Virus record (IMG/VR): IMGVR_UViG_3300010316_000012 | Coordinates: 1-47,179 of that record | Origin: a virus | DNA length: 47,179 nt | Strand: one strand, 5' to 3' | Shown: positions 8,320-16,529 of the stretch, one piece after another | How positions within the stretch are numbered: position 1 is the stretch's first letter | Layout of the letters: every line of letters begins with the position of its first letter | Notes under the pieces: model-generated | Databases searched by the model: none | Seen by the model: only the letters and a program-made list of their open reading frames with translations | What the model was told of the DNA's origin: nothing | Position numbers and translations under genes: made by a program

Positions 8320-8899
8320 ACCTAAAGACCTTTCAGATAAAATTGCATTGGGCTTCACAAAAGCACTTCGCTTCATTGCAGATACGTTTTTCAAAAAAAG
8401 ATACGGACATAGAGCCGTTGTATTGGAAACAGTGGCTGCTGTTCCAGGAATGGTCGCTGGTGCGGGGCTACATTTGAAATCACTTCGTAGAATGGAAGAC
8501 GATAGGGGATGGATCAAAGAACTACTTGATGAGGCTGACAATGAACGTATGCACCTAATGACGTTTGTTGAACTCGCAAAACCAAACATACTTGAACGTC
8601 TAATCATTTTGCTTGCACAAGCTATCTTTGTGACTTTCTATGCAATTGTTTATTTTTTCTTCCCTAAGACAGCCCATCGCATTATTGGATACTTTGAAGA
8701 AGAGGCTGTGCGTTCTTACACTGAATTTCTAGCAGAGATTGATAATGGTAAGATAGAGAACGTTCCAGCACCACAAGTTGCCATTGACTACTGGAAGTTA
8801 GATGAAGACGCTACACTGCGGGATGTGGTGATTGTAGTGAGAGAGGACGAAGCTGACCACCGTGATAGAAATCATGAAATGGCTGACGAACTAACATAG
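8300..8899 (+). CDS. aox: Alternative oxidase (di-iron ubiquinol oxidase)
   Basis: A 199-aa protein with the whole AOX signature: [10 protein letters not shown] (E43), NERMHLM (E82, H85), [10 protein letters not shown] (133-135) and [12 protein letters not shown] (E184, H187). These supply the Glu/His ligands of the di-iron centre. A hydrophobic segment at about 100-123 fits interfacial membrane binding. AOX oxidises ubiquinol and reduces O2 to water without pumping protons, bypassing the cytochrome bc1/oxidase branch. It reads as a bacterial AOX rather than a plastid-type PTOX. It is the last gene before a terminator. Confidence 0.9.
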   Translation: MSEVHHKPKDLSDKIALGFTKALRFIADTFFKKRYGHRAVVLETVAAVPGMVAGAGLHLKSLRRMEDDRGWIKELLDEADNERMHLMTFVELAKPNILERLIILLAQAIFVTFYAIVYFFFPKTAHRIIGYFEEEAVRSYTEFLAEIDNGKIENVPAPQVAIDYWKLDEDATLRDVVIVVREDEADHRDRNHEMADELT

Positions 8900-8930
8900 G
8901 ACAAGCGCCGAAGCGCTTGTCTATCATTTT
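8900..8930 (+). terminator. Rho-independent terminator after the alternative oxidase
   Basis: GACAAGCGC (8900-8908) pairs with GCGCTTGTC (8913-8921) around a CGAA loop and is followed by TATCATTTT. It ends the hsp20-AOX segment. Confidence 0.85.
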
Positions 8931-8940
8931 ATAAAAATGC

Positions 8941-8969
8941 TTGACACGTGATCTAAAAGATGATAGATT
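8941..8969 (+). promoter_or_regulatory. Sigma70-like promoter of the DNA polymerase gene
   Basis: TTGACA (8941-8946), a 17-bp spacer and TAGATT (8964-8969, 4/6 to consensus), 30 nt before the polymerase start. It lies directly after a terminator, which supports an early or middle host-type promoter here. Confidence 0.65.
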
Positions 8970-8998
8970 GATCTGTACAATCTAAACCATGAGGTATT

Positions 8999-10279
8999 AT
9001 GAGTTTCTACACATCAGCACACCGCTACGGCAACAAAATCCTTTTCAGAGGCTACGACTCAAAAGGTAACAGAATACACAAACGTGCGGCATTCAAGCCC
9101 ACGTACTATCTTCCTACAAAAAATGACACAGAATGGACAGGTCTAGACGGGACACCTGTATCCCCACTTGAACTTGAGAGTATGTCAGAAGCGACAGACT
9201 TCTTCAAAAAGTATGAAGATGTCTCTAACTTCAAAGTCTATGGCAATAACAACTACGTTGCCCAGTTTTTGGCTACTGCATACCCAGAAGAGATTGAATA
9301 CAATCTCAACATGATTCGCATTGGTAACATTGACATTGAAGTTGCGTCAGACGATGGCTTCCCTCATCCGCAAGATGCTGATCAGCCTATCATTTCAATC
9401 GCATACAAAGACAGTAAGTCAAACGTCTATCATGTTTGGGGGCTTGGTGATTATGATCACGCCAAATGTGAACTTGACCTTGATGGTGCACTGATTCAGT
9501 ATCGCAAATGTGACACTGAAGGAGAACTCTTGCAAAAGTTTGTTGTGTTCTGGGAAAACAACTATCCCGACATAATCACGGGTTGGAACATTCGTCTATT
9601 TGACATTCCGTACATGGTCAATCGTATCACAAAAGTCTGTGGCGAAAAGACAGCTAAAGCATTATCTCCTTGGGGTATCAACAAGTATCGTCAGATTGGT
9701 ATCAAGGGTAAGTCTATGGATGCTTACGAAATCTACGGCATTGCACAAATGGACTACTACGATCTCATTCAGAAATTTGGATATTCTCTTGGTCCACAAG
9801 AGTCGTATTCACTTGATCACATCTCGCACGTTGTGTTAGGTGAAAAGAAGTTGTCATACGAAGAGCATGGTTCACTGCATAGTCTCTACAAAGCTGATCA
9901 TCAGAAGTTTGTTACCTACAACATACGCGATGTTCAACTTGTGGACAAGATTGACAATCAAATGGGCCTGATGGAACTAGCGCTTGTGATTGCTTACAAG
10001 GGTGCAGTAAACTATCCAGACGTGTTTGGTACAACTGCTATCTGGGACAGTATTATTTATCGCTATTTGAACCTCAGAAAAGTGGTTGTTCCACCTAACG
10101 TGAGAAAGGAGAAGGAGTCTTATCCAGGTGGCTATGTGAAAGACCCTCGTGTTGGACGCACTGACTGGGTTACATCTTTCGATCTGAATTCGCTATATCC
10201 AAATTTGATTGTTCAATACGGAATGAGCCCAGAAAATCTGGTTGATGAAAAGTATCTAAGAGATATTGCAAATAGTTAG
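8999..10279 (+). CDS. 43: DNA polymerase gp43, N-terminal half (split gene)
   Basis: A 426-aa N-terminal half of a T4-type family B polymerase. It contains the 3'-5' exonuclease (GNIDIEVASDDG is Exo I; GWNIRLFDIPYMVNRI is Exo II; YNIRDVQLVDKI is Exo III). It then reaches palm motif A, SFDLNSLYPNLI, just before the end. It stops at IANS, ~20 codons after motif A, where a GIY-YIG gene follows. The remaining polymerase resumes at 11137 with no obvious loss of conserved sequence. The two products would have to associate to make an active enzyme. Confidence 0.92.
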   Translation: MSFYTSAHRYGNKILFRGYDSKGNRIHKRAAFKPTYYLPTKNDTEWTGLDGTPVSPLELESMSEATDFFKKYEDVSNFKVYGNNNYVAQFLATAYPEEIEYNLNMIRIGNIDIEVASDDGFPHPQDADQPIISIAYKDSKSNVYHVWGLGDYDHAKCELDLDGALIQYRKCDTEGELLQKFVVFWENNYPDIITGWNIRLFDIPYMVNRITKVCGEKTAKALSPWGINKYRQIGIKGKSMDAYEIYGIAQMDYYDLIQKFGYSLGPQESYSLDHISHVVLGEKKLSYEEHGSLHSLYKADHQKFVTYNIRDVQLVDKIDNQMGLMELALVIAYKGAVNYPDVFGTTAIWDSIIYRYLNLRKVVVPPNVRKEKESYPGGYVKDPRVGRTDWVTSFDLNSLYPNLIVQYGMSPENLVDEKYLRDIANS

Positions 10280-10309
10280 ATGCGCATCACTCTCCGAGAA
10301 TGTTATATG

Positions 10310-10341
10310 TATAAATAAGATTGGGATACAGTGATAATCTT
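10310..10341 (+). promoter_or_regulatory. T4-type late promoter and hairpin before the GIY-YIG gene
   Basis: TATAAATA is at 10310-10317. AAGATT (10317-10322) can pair with AATCTT (10336-10341), immediately upstream of the GGGGGGAG ribosome site of the 10356 gene. In T4 homing genes, read-through transcripts hide the ribosome site in a hairpin while late transcripts avoid it; this layout is compatible with that scheme. Confidence 0.6.
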
Positions 10342-10355
10342 CGGGGGGAGTCAAT

Positions 10356-11144
10356 ATGAGTTTTTATGTGTATGGATACTTTGATCCTGAAACGGACGAT
10401 CTTTTTTATGTAGGTAAGGGTAGTGGTTATAGAGATGTTAGTCACTTAAAGCATAGTAATTGGAGAGATCCTTCGACCAGTGTTAATCCCTTCTTCTACT
10501 ATAAAATAAAAAGTATCATGGATAGAGGTATGAGACCTATAGTAAAGAGACTACATGATAACTTAACTGAATCCGAAGCATATGAAATTGAGCATGAAAT
10601 CATAATGGCAAATGGAAGGCGGTTTGTGGACGGAGGCTCGCTCTTTAATATATCTGACAGTAAAGGTGGATCCGCAAAGGGAACGCCTAAGCCTTGGAAC
10701 GACGCAAGAAGAAAGAAGCATAGAGAGCTTTGTGCGTCAAAACGAAAAGTGAATAATAAAGACGAACTTTATAGAATGTATATTGATAACCTAATGACCA
10801 GAAAAGATATAGCAAATCATTATGGAGTATCTGAGGTCCTTATTAAGAAGAGGTTGTCCGAGTTTGGTATATTTAAAACAAAAGAGATGGTAGACGAAAC
10901 TCGAAAATCTGTATTTGATAAAATGAATGAGGTCAGAAAATGTAAAGCTTGCAAATCTGAATTTGGTGTGGTAAAATCTAGTATTAAAAAATTCTGTAGC
11001 ACTAAGTGCTCACAGAATCATAAACTCATGGCGATAACTTTTAAAGGTAACGAATATGAATCTAAGTATGCTGCCGCTGAAGCCACTGGATACAGCGTAG
11101 GATATATTATGAATGAATTTTATAGGGAAAGACTAGATGAATAG
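10356..11144 (+). CDS. GIY-YIG homing endonuclease inserted in the polymerase gene
   Basis: A 262-aa protein with an N-terminal GIY-YIG nuclease (VYGYFDPETD, FYVGKGSGYR, an H-L pair, then E in SEAYEIEHEII). A helix-turn-helix follows (LMTRKDIANHYGVSEVLIKKRL), then a CxxC…CxxxC zinc finger (CKACKSEFG, FCSTKCSQNH) and a last DNA-binding motif. This is the usual modular homing-enzyme design. Its 3' end overlaps the C-terminal polymerase ORF by 8 nt. Codon use is more AT-rich than the flanking polymerase halves. Confidence 0.88.
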   Translation: MSFYVYGYFDPETDDLFYVGKGSGYRDVSHLKHSNWRDPSTSVNPFFYYKIKSIMDRGMRPIVKRLHDNLTESEAYEIEHEIIMANGRRFVDGGSLFNISDSKGGSAKGTPKPWNDARRKKHRELCASKRKVNNKDELYRMYIDNLMTRKDIANHYGVSEVLIKKRLSEFGIFKTKEMVDETRKSVFDKMNEVRKCKACKSEFGVVKSSIKKFCSTKCSQNHKLMAITFKGNEYESKYAAAEATGYSVGYIMNEFYRERLDE

Positions 11145-12450
11145 AAAAGAAGCAGCGCAATATTTACTAGAAAATACGCATCAAGGTAAAGTTATCGGTG
11201 TAACCGTAGACAAAATATTATCTGATGATGTTGATCCAAAGGTCTTCGAGGCAGCAAAGGTGCTAGGATTGACTATAGCTGCAAACGGCGCAATATTTAA
11301 ACGCAGAATGGGTGTTCTGCCAGAAATCATTGTCGGTCTATACGATGAACGCAGAGCGACTAAAGATAGGATGCTTGAAGTTCAACAGCAGAATGAAAAG
11401 ACGCCTAGCCCAGAACTCAAAAGAGAAGCTAATCGTCTCGCAAATACACAACAGGCTGTAAAAATTCTACTCAACAGTCTTTATGGTGCGTTAGGCAATC
11501 AATACTTTCGTTACTTTGACTTAGCCATTGCTGAAGGTATTACGTTGTCAGGGCAGCTATCTATTCGCTGGGCTGAGAAAGTGATGAACAAAGCAATGAA
11601 CGCATTTCTGAAGACTGACAACAAAGATTATGTGATTGCTATTGACACAGATTCTATCTATGTTGATATGAGTCATTTGGTCAAAGCTGTGAATCCAGAA
11701 AGCCCAGATAAGTTTCTTGATAAGGCTTGTGAAGAGAAGTTTGTTCCTATTCTTGCTAAAGCATACGATGAACTGTTTGAAAAGATGGGTGCTTATGAAA
11801 ATCGCATGGTCATGGCTCGCGAGGTTATCGCAGATCGTGGTGTATGGGTAGCTAAGAAGCGTTACATTCTAAACGTGATCAACAACGAAGGTGTTCAGTA
11901 CGCACAACCAAAAATCAAGATGATGGGCCTAGAAGCGGTCAAGTCGTCTACGCCTCAGATTGTTCGCGACAAGTTCAAGAAAGCGTATGAAATCATTTTG
12001 AGGGATGAAGAGACTGATTTACATAAGTTCGTGGCAGACTTCTATAAAGAGTTCAAGACACTTCCTGCTGAAGATGTTGCGTTCCCGCGCGGCGTATCTG
12101 AAATGGGCAAGTGGAGCGACAAAACAACTCTGTATAAGAAAGGTACACCTATTCACGTCAGAGGTGCTATTCTGTTCAACAATGAAATGAAGAAAGTTGG
12201 GTTAGATAAGCACATGGAAAAGATCAAGAATGGTAGTAAGGTGAAGTTCTGCTATCTGACTACACCTAACACGATACAAGAAAATGTGATCGCATTTTCT
12301 CAGTATTTACCCAAAGAAATGAAGCTTGATGAGTATGTAGACTACGAAACACAGTTCAACAAAGCATTCAAAGAGCCACTGAAACTCGTTACTAATGCTG
12401 TTGGTTGGGAAACAGAAAAGATAAACACGCTAGAAGGATTTTTCGCATGA
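11137..12450 (+). CDS. 43: DNA polymerase gp43, C-terminal half
   Basis: A 437-aa continuation of gp43 with fingers motif B, KILLNSLYGALGNQYFRYFDL, and palm motif C, AIDTDSIYVD, then the thumb. It begins MNRKEAAQYLL at ATG 11137, inside the end of the GIY-YIG gene, with AGGGA a few bases upstream. Motif A lies on the other polypeptide, so catalysis needs both halves. Split gp43 genes with an intervening homing gene are known from some Aeromonas T4-like phages. Confidence 0.92.
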   Translation: MNRKEAAQYLLENTHQGKVIGVTVDKILSDDVDPKVFEAAKVLGLTIAANGAIFKRRMGVLPEIIVGLYDERRATKDRMLEVQQQNEKTPSPELKREANRLANTQQAVKILLNSLYGALGNQYFRYFDLAIAEGITLSGQLSIRWAEKVMNKAMNAFLKTDNKDYVIAIDTDSIYVDMSHLVKAVNPESPDKFLDKACEEKFVPILAKAYDELFEKMGAYENRMVMAREVIADRGVWVAKKRYILNVINNEGVQYAQPKIKMMGLEAVKSSTPQIVRDKFKKAYEIILRDEETDLHKFVADFYKEFKTLPAEDVAFPRGVSEMGKWSDKTTLYKKGTPIHVRGAILFNNEMKKVGLDKHMEKIKNGSKVKFCYLTTPNTIQENVIAFSQYLPKEMKLDEYVDYETQFNKAFKEPLKLVTNAVGWETEKINTLEGFFA

Positions 12451-12719
12451 ACGATGACATCTTTGATTTCGGATTTACCACCGTCACTGAGGAAGAACTT
12501 GCTACAGTTCAAGAGTCTCAGGTAGAAGTAACCTCTCTTGAGGGGAGAGTAAAAGACCTTGACACGAGGCTCACAACGTTATACAATACCGTAATACCTC
12601 TGTTGAATAATCTACGTGCCAACCCTGAGAAAGATTACATCTATTGGCCGAACAGAGAAGCTAAGATCGACGCATTTGAAACAAAACTTTCTGACATAGT
12701 AAATGGAGACACTCAATAA
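12447..12719 (+). CDS. Conserved T4-like phage protein with coiled coil
   Basis: A 90-aa acidic protein starting at ATG 12447, overlapping the polymerase stop as ATGA. The middle is a predicted coiled coil (VTSLEGRVKDLDTRLTTLY) and the end has a conserved DYIYWPNREAKI motif. Small proteins with this motif occur between polymerase and uvsX in marine T4-like phages. Role unknown; its position suggests the replication or recombination complex. Confidence 0.7.
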   Translation: MNDDIFDFGFTTVTEEELATVQESQVEVTSLEGRVKDLDTRLTTLYNTVIPLLNNLRANPEKDYIYWPNREAKIDAFETKLSDIVNGDTQ

Positions 12720-13792
12720 TGTCATTGATGGATAAACTTATCAAAAATAGCACAATCAAAGCAACTGCTCCTATCATGGAGTCTAAGGTCTATGGTAAAA
12801 AGGAGATGTGCCCTACACCTGTCCCAATGGTAAACGTTGCACTATCTGGTCGTCTTGACGGCGGTCTGATCCCAGGTCTTCTTATGCTGGCAGGTCCGTC
12901 CAAACACTTCAAGTCGGCATTTGCGTTGCTTATGGCTGCGTCTTATCAAAAGAAGTATCCCGATGGTGTTATCATTTTCTACGACTCTGAGTTTGGTACA
13001 CCTCAATCTTATTTTGAGAGTTTTGGTATTGACATGGATCGTGTCATACACACTCCAATCACAGATGTTGAACAGCTAAAGCATGACATTGCGTCTCAAC
13101 TAAAAGAGATTGATAAGGGTGATAAAGTATGTATCATCATTGATTCTATTGGTAACCTAGCTTCACAGAAAGAGGCTCAGGATGCGATTGATGGCAAAAG
13201 CGTTGCTGACATGACTCGTGCGAAACAACTAAAATCACTGTTTCGCATTGTCACGCCTCATCTAAATCTAAAAGACTTACCTATGATTGTGGTGAATCAC
13301 ACTTATAAAGAAATCGGCCTGTTTCCGAAAGACATTGTATCTGGTGGTACAGGCTCTTACTACTCTGCTGATGCGATTTGGATTATTGGTAGACAGCAAG
13401 AAAAAGATGGTAAAGAAGTTTCAGGTTATCACTTTGTTATCAACATTGAAAAGTCACGACGTGTGCGTGAAAAGTCTAAGATCCCAATCACGGTGACTTA
13501 CGAAGGCGGTATCTCTAAGTGGTCTGGTCTGCTTGATGTGGCAGAACAAGGTGGGTTTATTCGTAAACCAAAGGTTGGTTGGTATGAAGCTATCAATCCA
13601 GAAACTGGTGAAGTGCTAACCGATTCGTTGAAACGCGCTAAAGAAATCATTAACAACGGTGAGTTCTGGACTATGATGATGGAAAAAACTTCCCTTGCCA
13701 ACTACATCAAATCAAAGTATACTGTAGCTTCAGGTTCTCTTATTGAAGAAGATGCGCCTAAAGAAGAAGTAGAAACAGGAGATGAAGATTGA
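12719..13792 (+). CDS. uvsX: UvsX recombinase (RecA-like)
   Basis: A 357-aa RecA-family recombinase. The Walker A variant GPSKHFKS at residues 59-66 is the UvsX form, Walker B is VCIIIDSIGNL, and VVNHTYKEIG is the L2-adjacent sensor region. The acidic tail fits UvsX. It promotes strand exchange for recombination-dependent replication. Its ATG overlaps the previous TAA by one base, and its own stop overlaps the helicase start as TTGA. Confidence 0.93.
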   Translation: MSLMDKLIKNSTIKATAPIMESKVYGKKEMCPTPVPMVNVALSGRLDGGLIPGLLMLAGPSKHFKSAFALLMAASYQKKYPDGVIIFYDSEFGTPQSYFESFGIDMDRVIHTPITDVEQLKHDIASQLKEIDKGDKVCIIIDSIGNLASQKEAQDAIDGKSVADMTRAKQLKSLFRIVTPHLNLKDLPMIVVNHTYKEIGLFPKDIVSGGTGSYYSADAIWIIGRQQEKDGKEVSGYHFVINIEKSRRVREKSKIPITVTYEGGISKWSGLLDVAEQGGFIRKPKVGWYEAINPETGEVLTDSLKRAKEIINNGEFWTMMMEKTSLANYIKSKYTVASGSLIEEDAPKEEVETGDED

Positions 13793-15624
13793 TTGAAAGT
13801 ACAATCTTATCTGGATTAGTATACAACGAAGAATACGCCAGAAAAGTTACACCATTTCTAAAGGACGAATACTTTGACAACAACTCACAAAAGATATTAT
13901 TCAAAGAAATCCTAAACTACATTGAAAAATACAACGGGCTTCCTACTAAGGAGGCCCTGCGCATTGCTATAGATGAAAAGGACAATCTAAACGAAGAACA
14001 GTATAAAGAAGTATCTAACACAATCTCAAATCTCAACTATGAAGATAAGACAGACCTAGATTGGATCGTTGATAAAACTGAAAAGTTTTGTCAGGACAAA
14101 GCTATTTACAATGCTGTGCGCGAATCTATTCTTGTTCTAGACGGCCAACACAAAAGTCTTGATAAAGGCTCTATTCCTAAAATGCTTTCAGACGCATTGG
14201 GTGTGTCTTTTGATAACAATGTTGGTCACGATTATCTTGATAACTATGAAGAGCGTTACGACTTTTATCATGCCAAAGAAGATAGGATTTCGTTTGATCT
14301 GGACCTGTTCAATCAAATCACCAAAGGTGGTCTGTCCAGAAAGTCTTTGTCTATTGCTCTTGCTGGGTGCGTTCACCCAAGCACTAAAGTAAGGATTCGC
14401 GTAGAGAGGTTGGATGAAAAGGAGGTGCCTATCTCTGACGTAAAGATGCTTCTTGATAATGGTTATGAAGTTGAAGTTGACTCTCCAGATGGCTTTGTTC
14501 CAGTAAACTTTTACGTGGACAAAGGCGAATGGGATGAATACGTCTTGACTACTATGGATGGCACCGAAGTCATTTGTAACGAAAATCATCTATTTCAAAC
14601 TACTAAAGGTTGGGAGTTAGCTAAGGATTTGGATGCCTGTGTAGTTCTTACTGAAAATGGATGGAAGGCTGCTAATGTCAGAAAAACAGGTGATAAAGTA
14701 CCTATTGTAGACATAAATGTTGATCACGAAAATCATAGATACTATACAAACGGGGTAAGCAGTCATAATACTGGTGTCGGCAAAACTCTTTTCATGACAC
14801 ACTGTGCGGCTGCTAATCTGACTTCTGGCTTGAATGTTCTGTACATCACAATGGAGATGGCTGAAGAGAGAATCGCTGAAAGGATTGACGCAAACCTACT
14901 TGACTTGACGATTGATGAACTGAAAGAGGTGCCTAAAGCGACATACGAAACGCGCATTGGTCGTGTAAAATCTAAGACGACTGGTAAGTTGATCGTAAAA
15001 GAGTATCCAACAGCATCCGCTGGGTCAGCGCATTTTCGCCATCTTTTGAATGAACTGAAGTTGAAGAAGAACTTTACACCAGATGTTGTTTACATTGACT
15101 ATCTGAACATTTGTATGAGTTCACGCATGAAGTATGGTGCTAACGTAAACTCTTATACGTTGATCAAGGCGATTGCTGAAGAACTTCGTGGTCTTGCTGT
15201 AGAGTTCAACATTCCAATCATGAGTGCTACACAGACAACACGTTCTGGGTATGGTAGTTCCGATCTCGGTCTAGAAGATACTTCAGAATCTTTCGGTCTA
15301 CCTGCGACTGCTGACTTTATGTTTGGTCTGATCTCAACTGAAGAACTTGAAAGTCTGGGTCAACTCATGGTCAAACAACTGAAAAATCGTTGGGGTGACA
15401 CTAACTTTTTGAAGAGGTTTGTTGTCGGTATTGATCGTTCTAAGATGCGTCTTTATGATGCTGAGGAAGACGCACAAGACCTAATGGACGACACGCCTAT
15501 GATGGATCGTGGTGACGTTGGTGAAAGATTGACTAAAGAACGAAAAGACTTCGGTGACTCGGTAGATGTTCTAAGTTTCAACAAAAAAGAAAAAGGGAAG
15601 CGTAGCTTTGATGGGTTCAAATAA
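13789..15624 (+). CDS. 41: Replicative DNA helicase gp41 (DnaB-like) with in-frame intein
   Basis: A 611-aa precursor: a DnaB-type helicase of ~477 aa (T4 gp41 is 475) with a 134-aa intein. The N-terminal domain covers residues 1-160. The P-loop LALAG/TGVGKT is interrupted after G193, so the precursor should be inactive until splicing. Downstream are VVYIDYLNI (Walker B) and MSATQTTRSGYGSSDL. It unwinds DNA at the fork with the gp61 primase. Start TTG 13789 follows AGGAG by nine bases and overlaps the uvsX TGA. Confidence 0.93.
   Translation: MIESTILSGLVYNEEYARKVTPFLKDEYFDNNSQKILFKEILNYIEKYNGLPTKEALRIAIDEKDNLNEEQYKEVSNTISNLNYEDKTDLDWIVDKTEKFCQDKAIYNAVRESILVLDGQHKSLDKGSIPKMLSDALGVSFDNNVGHDYLDNYEERYDFYHAKEDRISFDLDLFNQITKGGLSRKSLSIALAGCVHPSTKVRIRVERLDEKEVPISDVKMLLDNGYEVEVDSPDGFVPVNFYVDKGEWDEYVLTTMDGTEVICNENHLFQTTKGWELAKDLDACVVLTENGWKAANVRKTGDKVPIVDINVDHENHRYYTNGVSSHNTGVGKTLFMTHCAAANLTSGLNVLYITMEMAEERIAERIDANLLDLTIDELKEVPKATYETRIGRVKSKTTGKLIVKEYPTASAGSAHFRHLLNELKLKKNFTPDVVYIDYLNICMSSRMKYGANVNSYTLIKAIAEELRGLAVEFNIPIMSATQTTRSGYGSSDLGLEDTSESFGLPATADFMFGLISTEELESLGQLMVKQLKNRWGDTNFLKRFVVGIDRSKMRLYDAEEDAQDLMDDTPMMDRGDVGERLTKERKDFGDSVDVLSFNKKEKGKRSFDGFK
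14368..14769 (+). other. Mini-intein in the helicase P-loop
   Basis: 134 codons starting with C194 (block A, CVHPSTKVRIR). Block B is in DGTEVICNENHLFQT (the N-x-x-H type motif). The end is HRYYTNGVSSHN, with the invariant His-Asn and Thr as first C-extein residue. There is no LAGLIDADG or HNH endonuclease domain, so this is a splicing-only intein. The insertion lies between G and TGVGKT of Walker A, a classical site for inteins in RecA/DnaB-fold ATPases. Confidence 0.9.
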
Positions 15625-15827
15625 TGTCGTATAGTGTAAAATCAAATAACGAAGATTTTGACGTTGTAGAAAAAGACACTGGGTTGGTTGTGTACAGAAC
15701 AGAGAGTTCGCAAACTGCTAGAAGTGTGTGTAGATCGCTAAATCTGGGATCTGGGTTCAATGGGTTCACACCAACATTTTTTGCGGAAACAAACAAAAAA
15801 GGCGACTCAAAAGAATCGCCTTTTTAA
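15624..15827 (+). CDS. Small conserved phage protein downstream of the helicase
   Basis: A 67-aa protein; the middle, FDVVEKDTGLVVYRTESSQTARSVCRSLNLG, resembles a short conserved phage family that reads like a miniature alpha/beta module. ATG overlaps the helicase TAA by one base. Its last codons form the downstream arm of a terminator. Function unknown. Confidence 0.6.
   Translation: MSYSVKSNNEDFDVVEKDTGLVVYRTESSQTARSVCRSLNLGSGFNGFTPTFFAETNKKGDSKESPF
15796..15825. terminator. Terminator overlapping the 3' end of the helicase operon
   Basis: AAAAAGGCGA (15796-15805) pairs with TCGCCTTTTT (15816-15825), and the stem extends inwards with one mismatch to an AAAA loop. The T and A tracts on both sides make it potentially bidirectional. 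It lies within the last codons of the 15624 gene. Confidence 0.85.
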
Positions 15828-15833
15828 TAAGTT

Positions 15834-15956
15834 TCAGAGCGTGTAGCAGACCAGAACCCCACTGGCATGTAAAATGCTTCGTCTGCTATTCCTGATGGTG
15901 TGTTTTTTATCAAACCACTTGCCTCTTACGCTGTTATCGTACTTACACGCACCCAT
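15834..15956 (-). pseudogene. Possible small minus-strand gene with a homopolymer frameshift
   Basis: On the minus strand ATG 15956 opens MGACKYDNSVRGKWFDKK. After an A6 run (plus-strand T6 at 15903-15908) the sensible reading continues in another frame as NTPSGIADEAFYMPVGFWSA, ending near 15828. Removing one A gives a continuous 43-aa protein. A minus-strand TATAAATA at 15967-15960 lies so close that its transcript would start at about the ATG. Not recognised; it could be a decayed gene or chance. Confidence 0.3.
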
Positions 15957-15989
15957 GGCTATTTATACAAAAAAAGTTCTATAAATCGC

Positions 15990-16018
15990 TTGACAACCAA
16001 AAAAAGTTGTGATAAACA
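15990..16018 (+). promoter_or_regulatory. Sigma70-like promoter
   Basis: TTGACA at 15990-15995, with an AT-rich -10 region (GATAAACA, 16011-16018) about 15-17 bases further on. The gene at 16043 starts 25 nt downstream, and the helicase terminator lies upstream. Confidence 0.5.
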
Positions 16019-16042
16019 TGTATTGTGCGACAGGAGAGCAAC

Positions 16043-16369
16043 ATGACTATGGGTATGACTAGAAAAATGAACAGAACAGATCAGATTGAAAAGTATTATT
16101 ATGATGTTGTGAATGACAAGATAAACATGACAGTACCATGGTATATCATGGCCTCTTATGCTTATTATGAACAAGACGACCCAATCTTCTCTGATGCTGT
16201 GTTTGACAGATTAGCTAGAAGGATGATTGAAAGGTGGGACGAGATAGAGCATAGACATAAAGATCACATCACTCTTGACATGCTTAGGGCTGGCACTTAT
16301 ATTGGAGAGTACCCAAAACAAGTAGAGGGTGCATTGGATCAAATTCGAGGTACTTGTCGTGGAGAATAA
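16043..16369 (+). CDS. Small protein resembling domain Ia of NAD-dependent DNA ligase
   Basis: A 108-aa protein starting at ATG 16043 after CAGGAGAG. The segment MASYAYYEQDDPIFSDAVFDRL resembles the NMN-binding Ia domain of bacterial LigA (Tyr-Tyr, D-x-P-x-x-S-D, Y/F-D-x-L). No adenylation domain follows, so it cannot be a ligase alone. It may sense NAD or be a short relic. Similar stand-alone proteins occur in large phages. The homology call rests on one motif. Confidence 0.5.
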   Translation: MTMGMTRKMNRTDQIEKYYYDVVNDKINMTVPWYIMASYAYYEQDDPIFSDAVFDRLARRMIERWDEIEHRHKDHITLDMLRAGTYIGEYPKQVEGALDQIRGTCRGE

Positions 16370-16526
16370 AACACTTCAGATGCTTATACAAGAGGCTATT
16401 GAGGAAGCTAAGATTCTTGAGTACGCAATGGAGCATTATGAACAAGACCATATGCTATACGTGGCTCAAAGACTGAGCGGTGCTCCATACTCATTTGTGA
16501 AAGAGGTGTATCAAAAAAGTGCTTAG
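16359..16526 (+). CDS. Small acidic helical protein
   Basis: A 55-aa protein from GTG 16359 (CGAGG eight bases upstream), overlapping the previous gene by 11 nt. Sequence such as QEAIEEAKILEYAMEHYEQDH suggests a single long helix. Not recognised. It is followed by a strong terminator that ends this short early unit. Confidence 0.5.
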   Translation: MENKTLQMLIQEAIEEAKILEYAMEHYEQDHMLYVAQRLSGAPYSFVKEVYQKSA

Positions 16527-16529
16527 ATG

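Noticed and set aside
10276-11140. Group I intron in the DNA polymerase gene
   Set aside because: Only about 76 bases are outside ORFs and no conserved P3-P8 core or clear splice junction could be recognised; both halves have their own starts. A split gene is simpler, but RT-PCR is needed.
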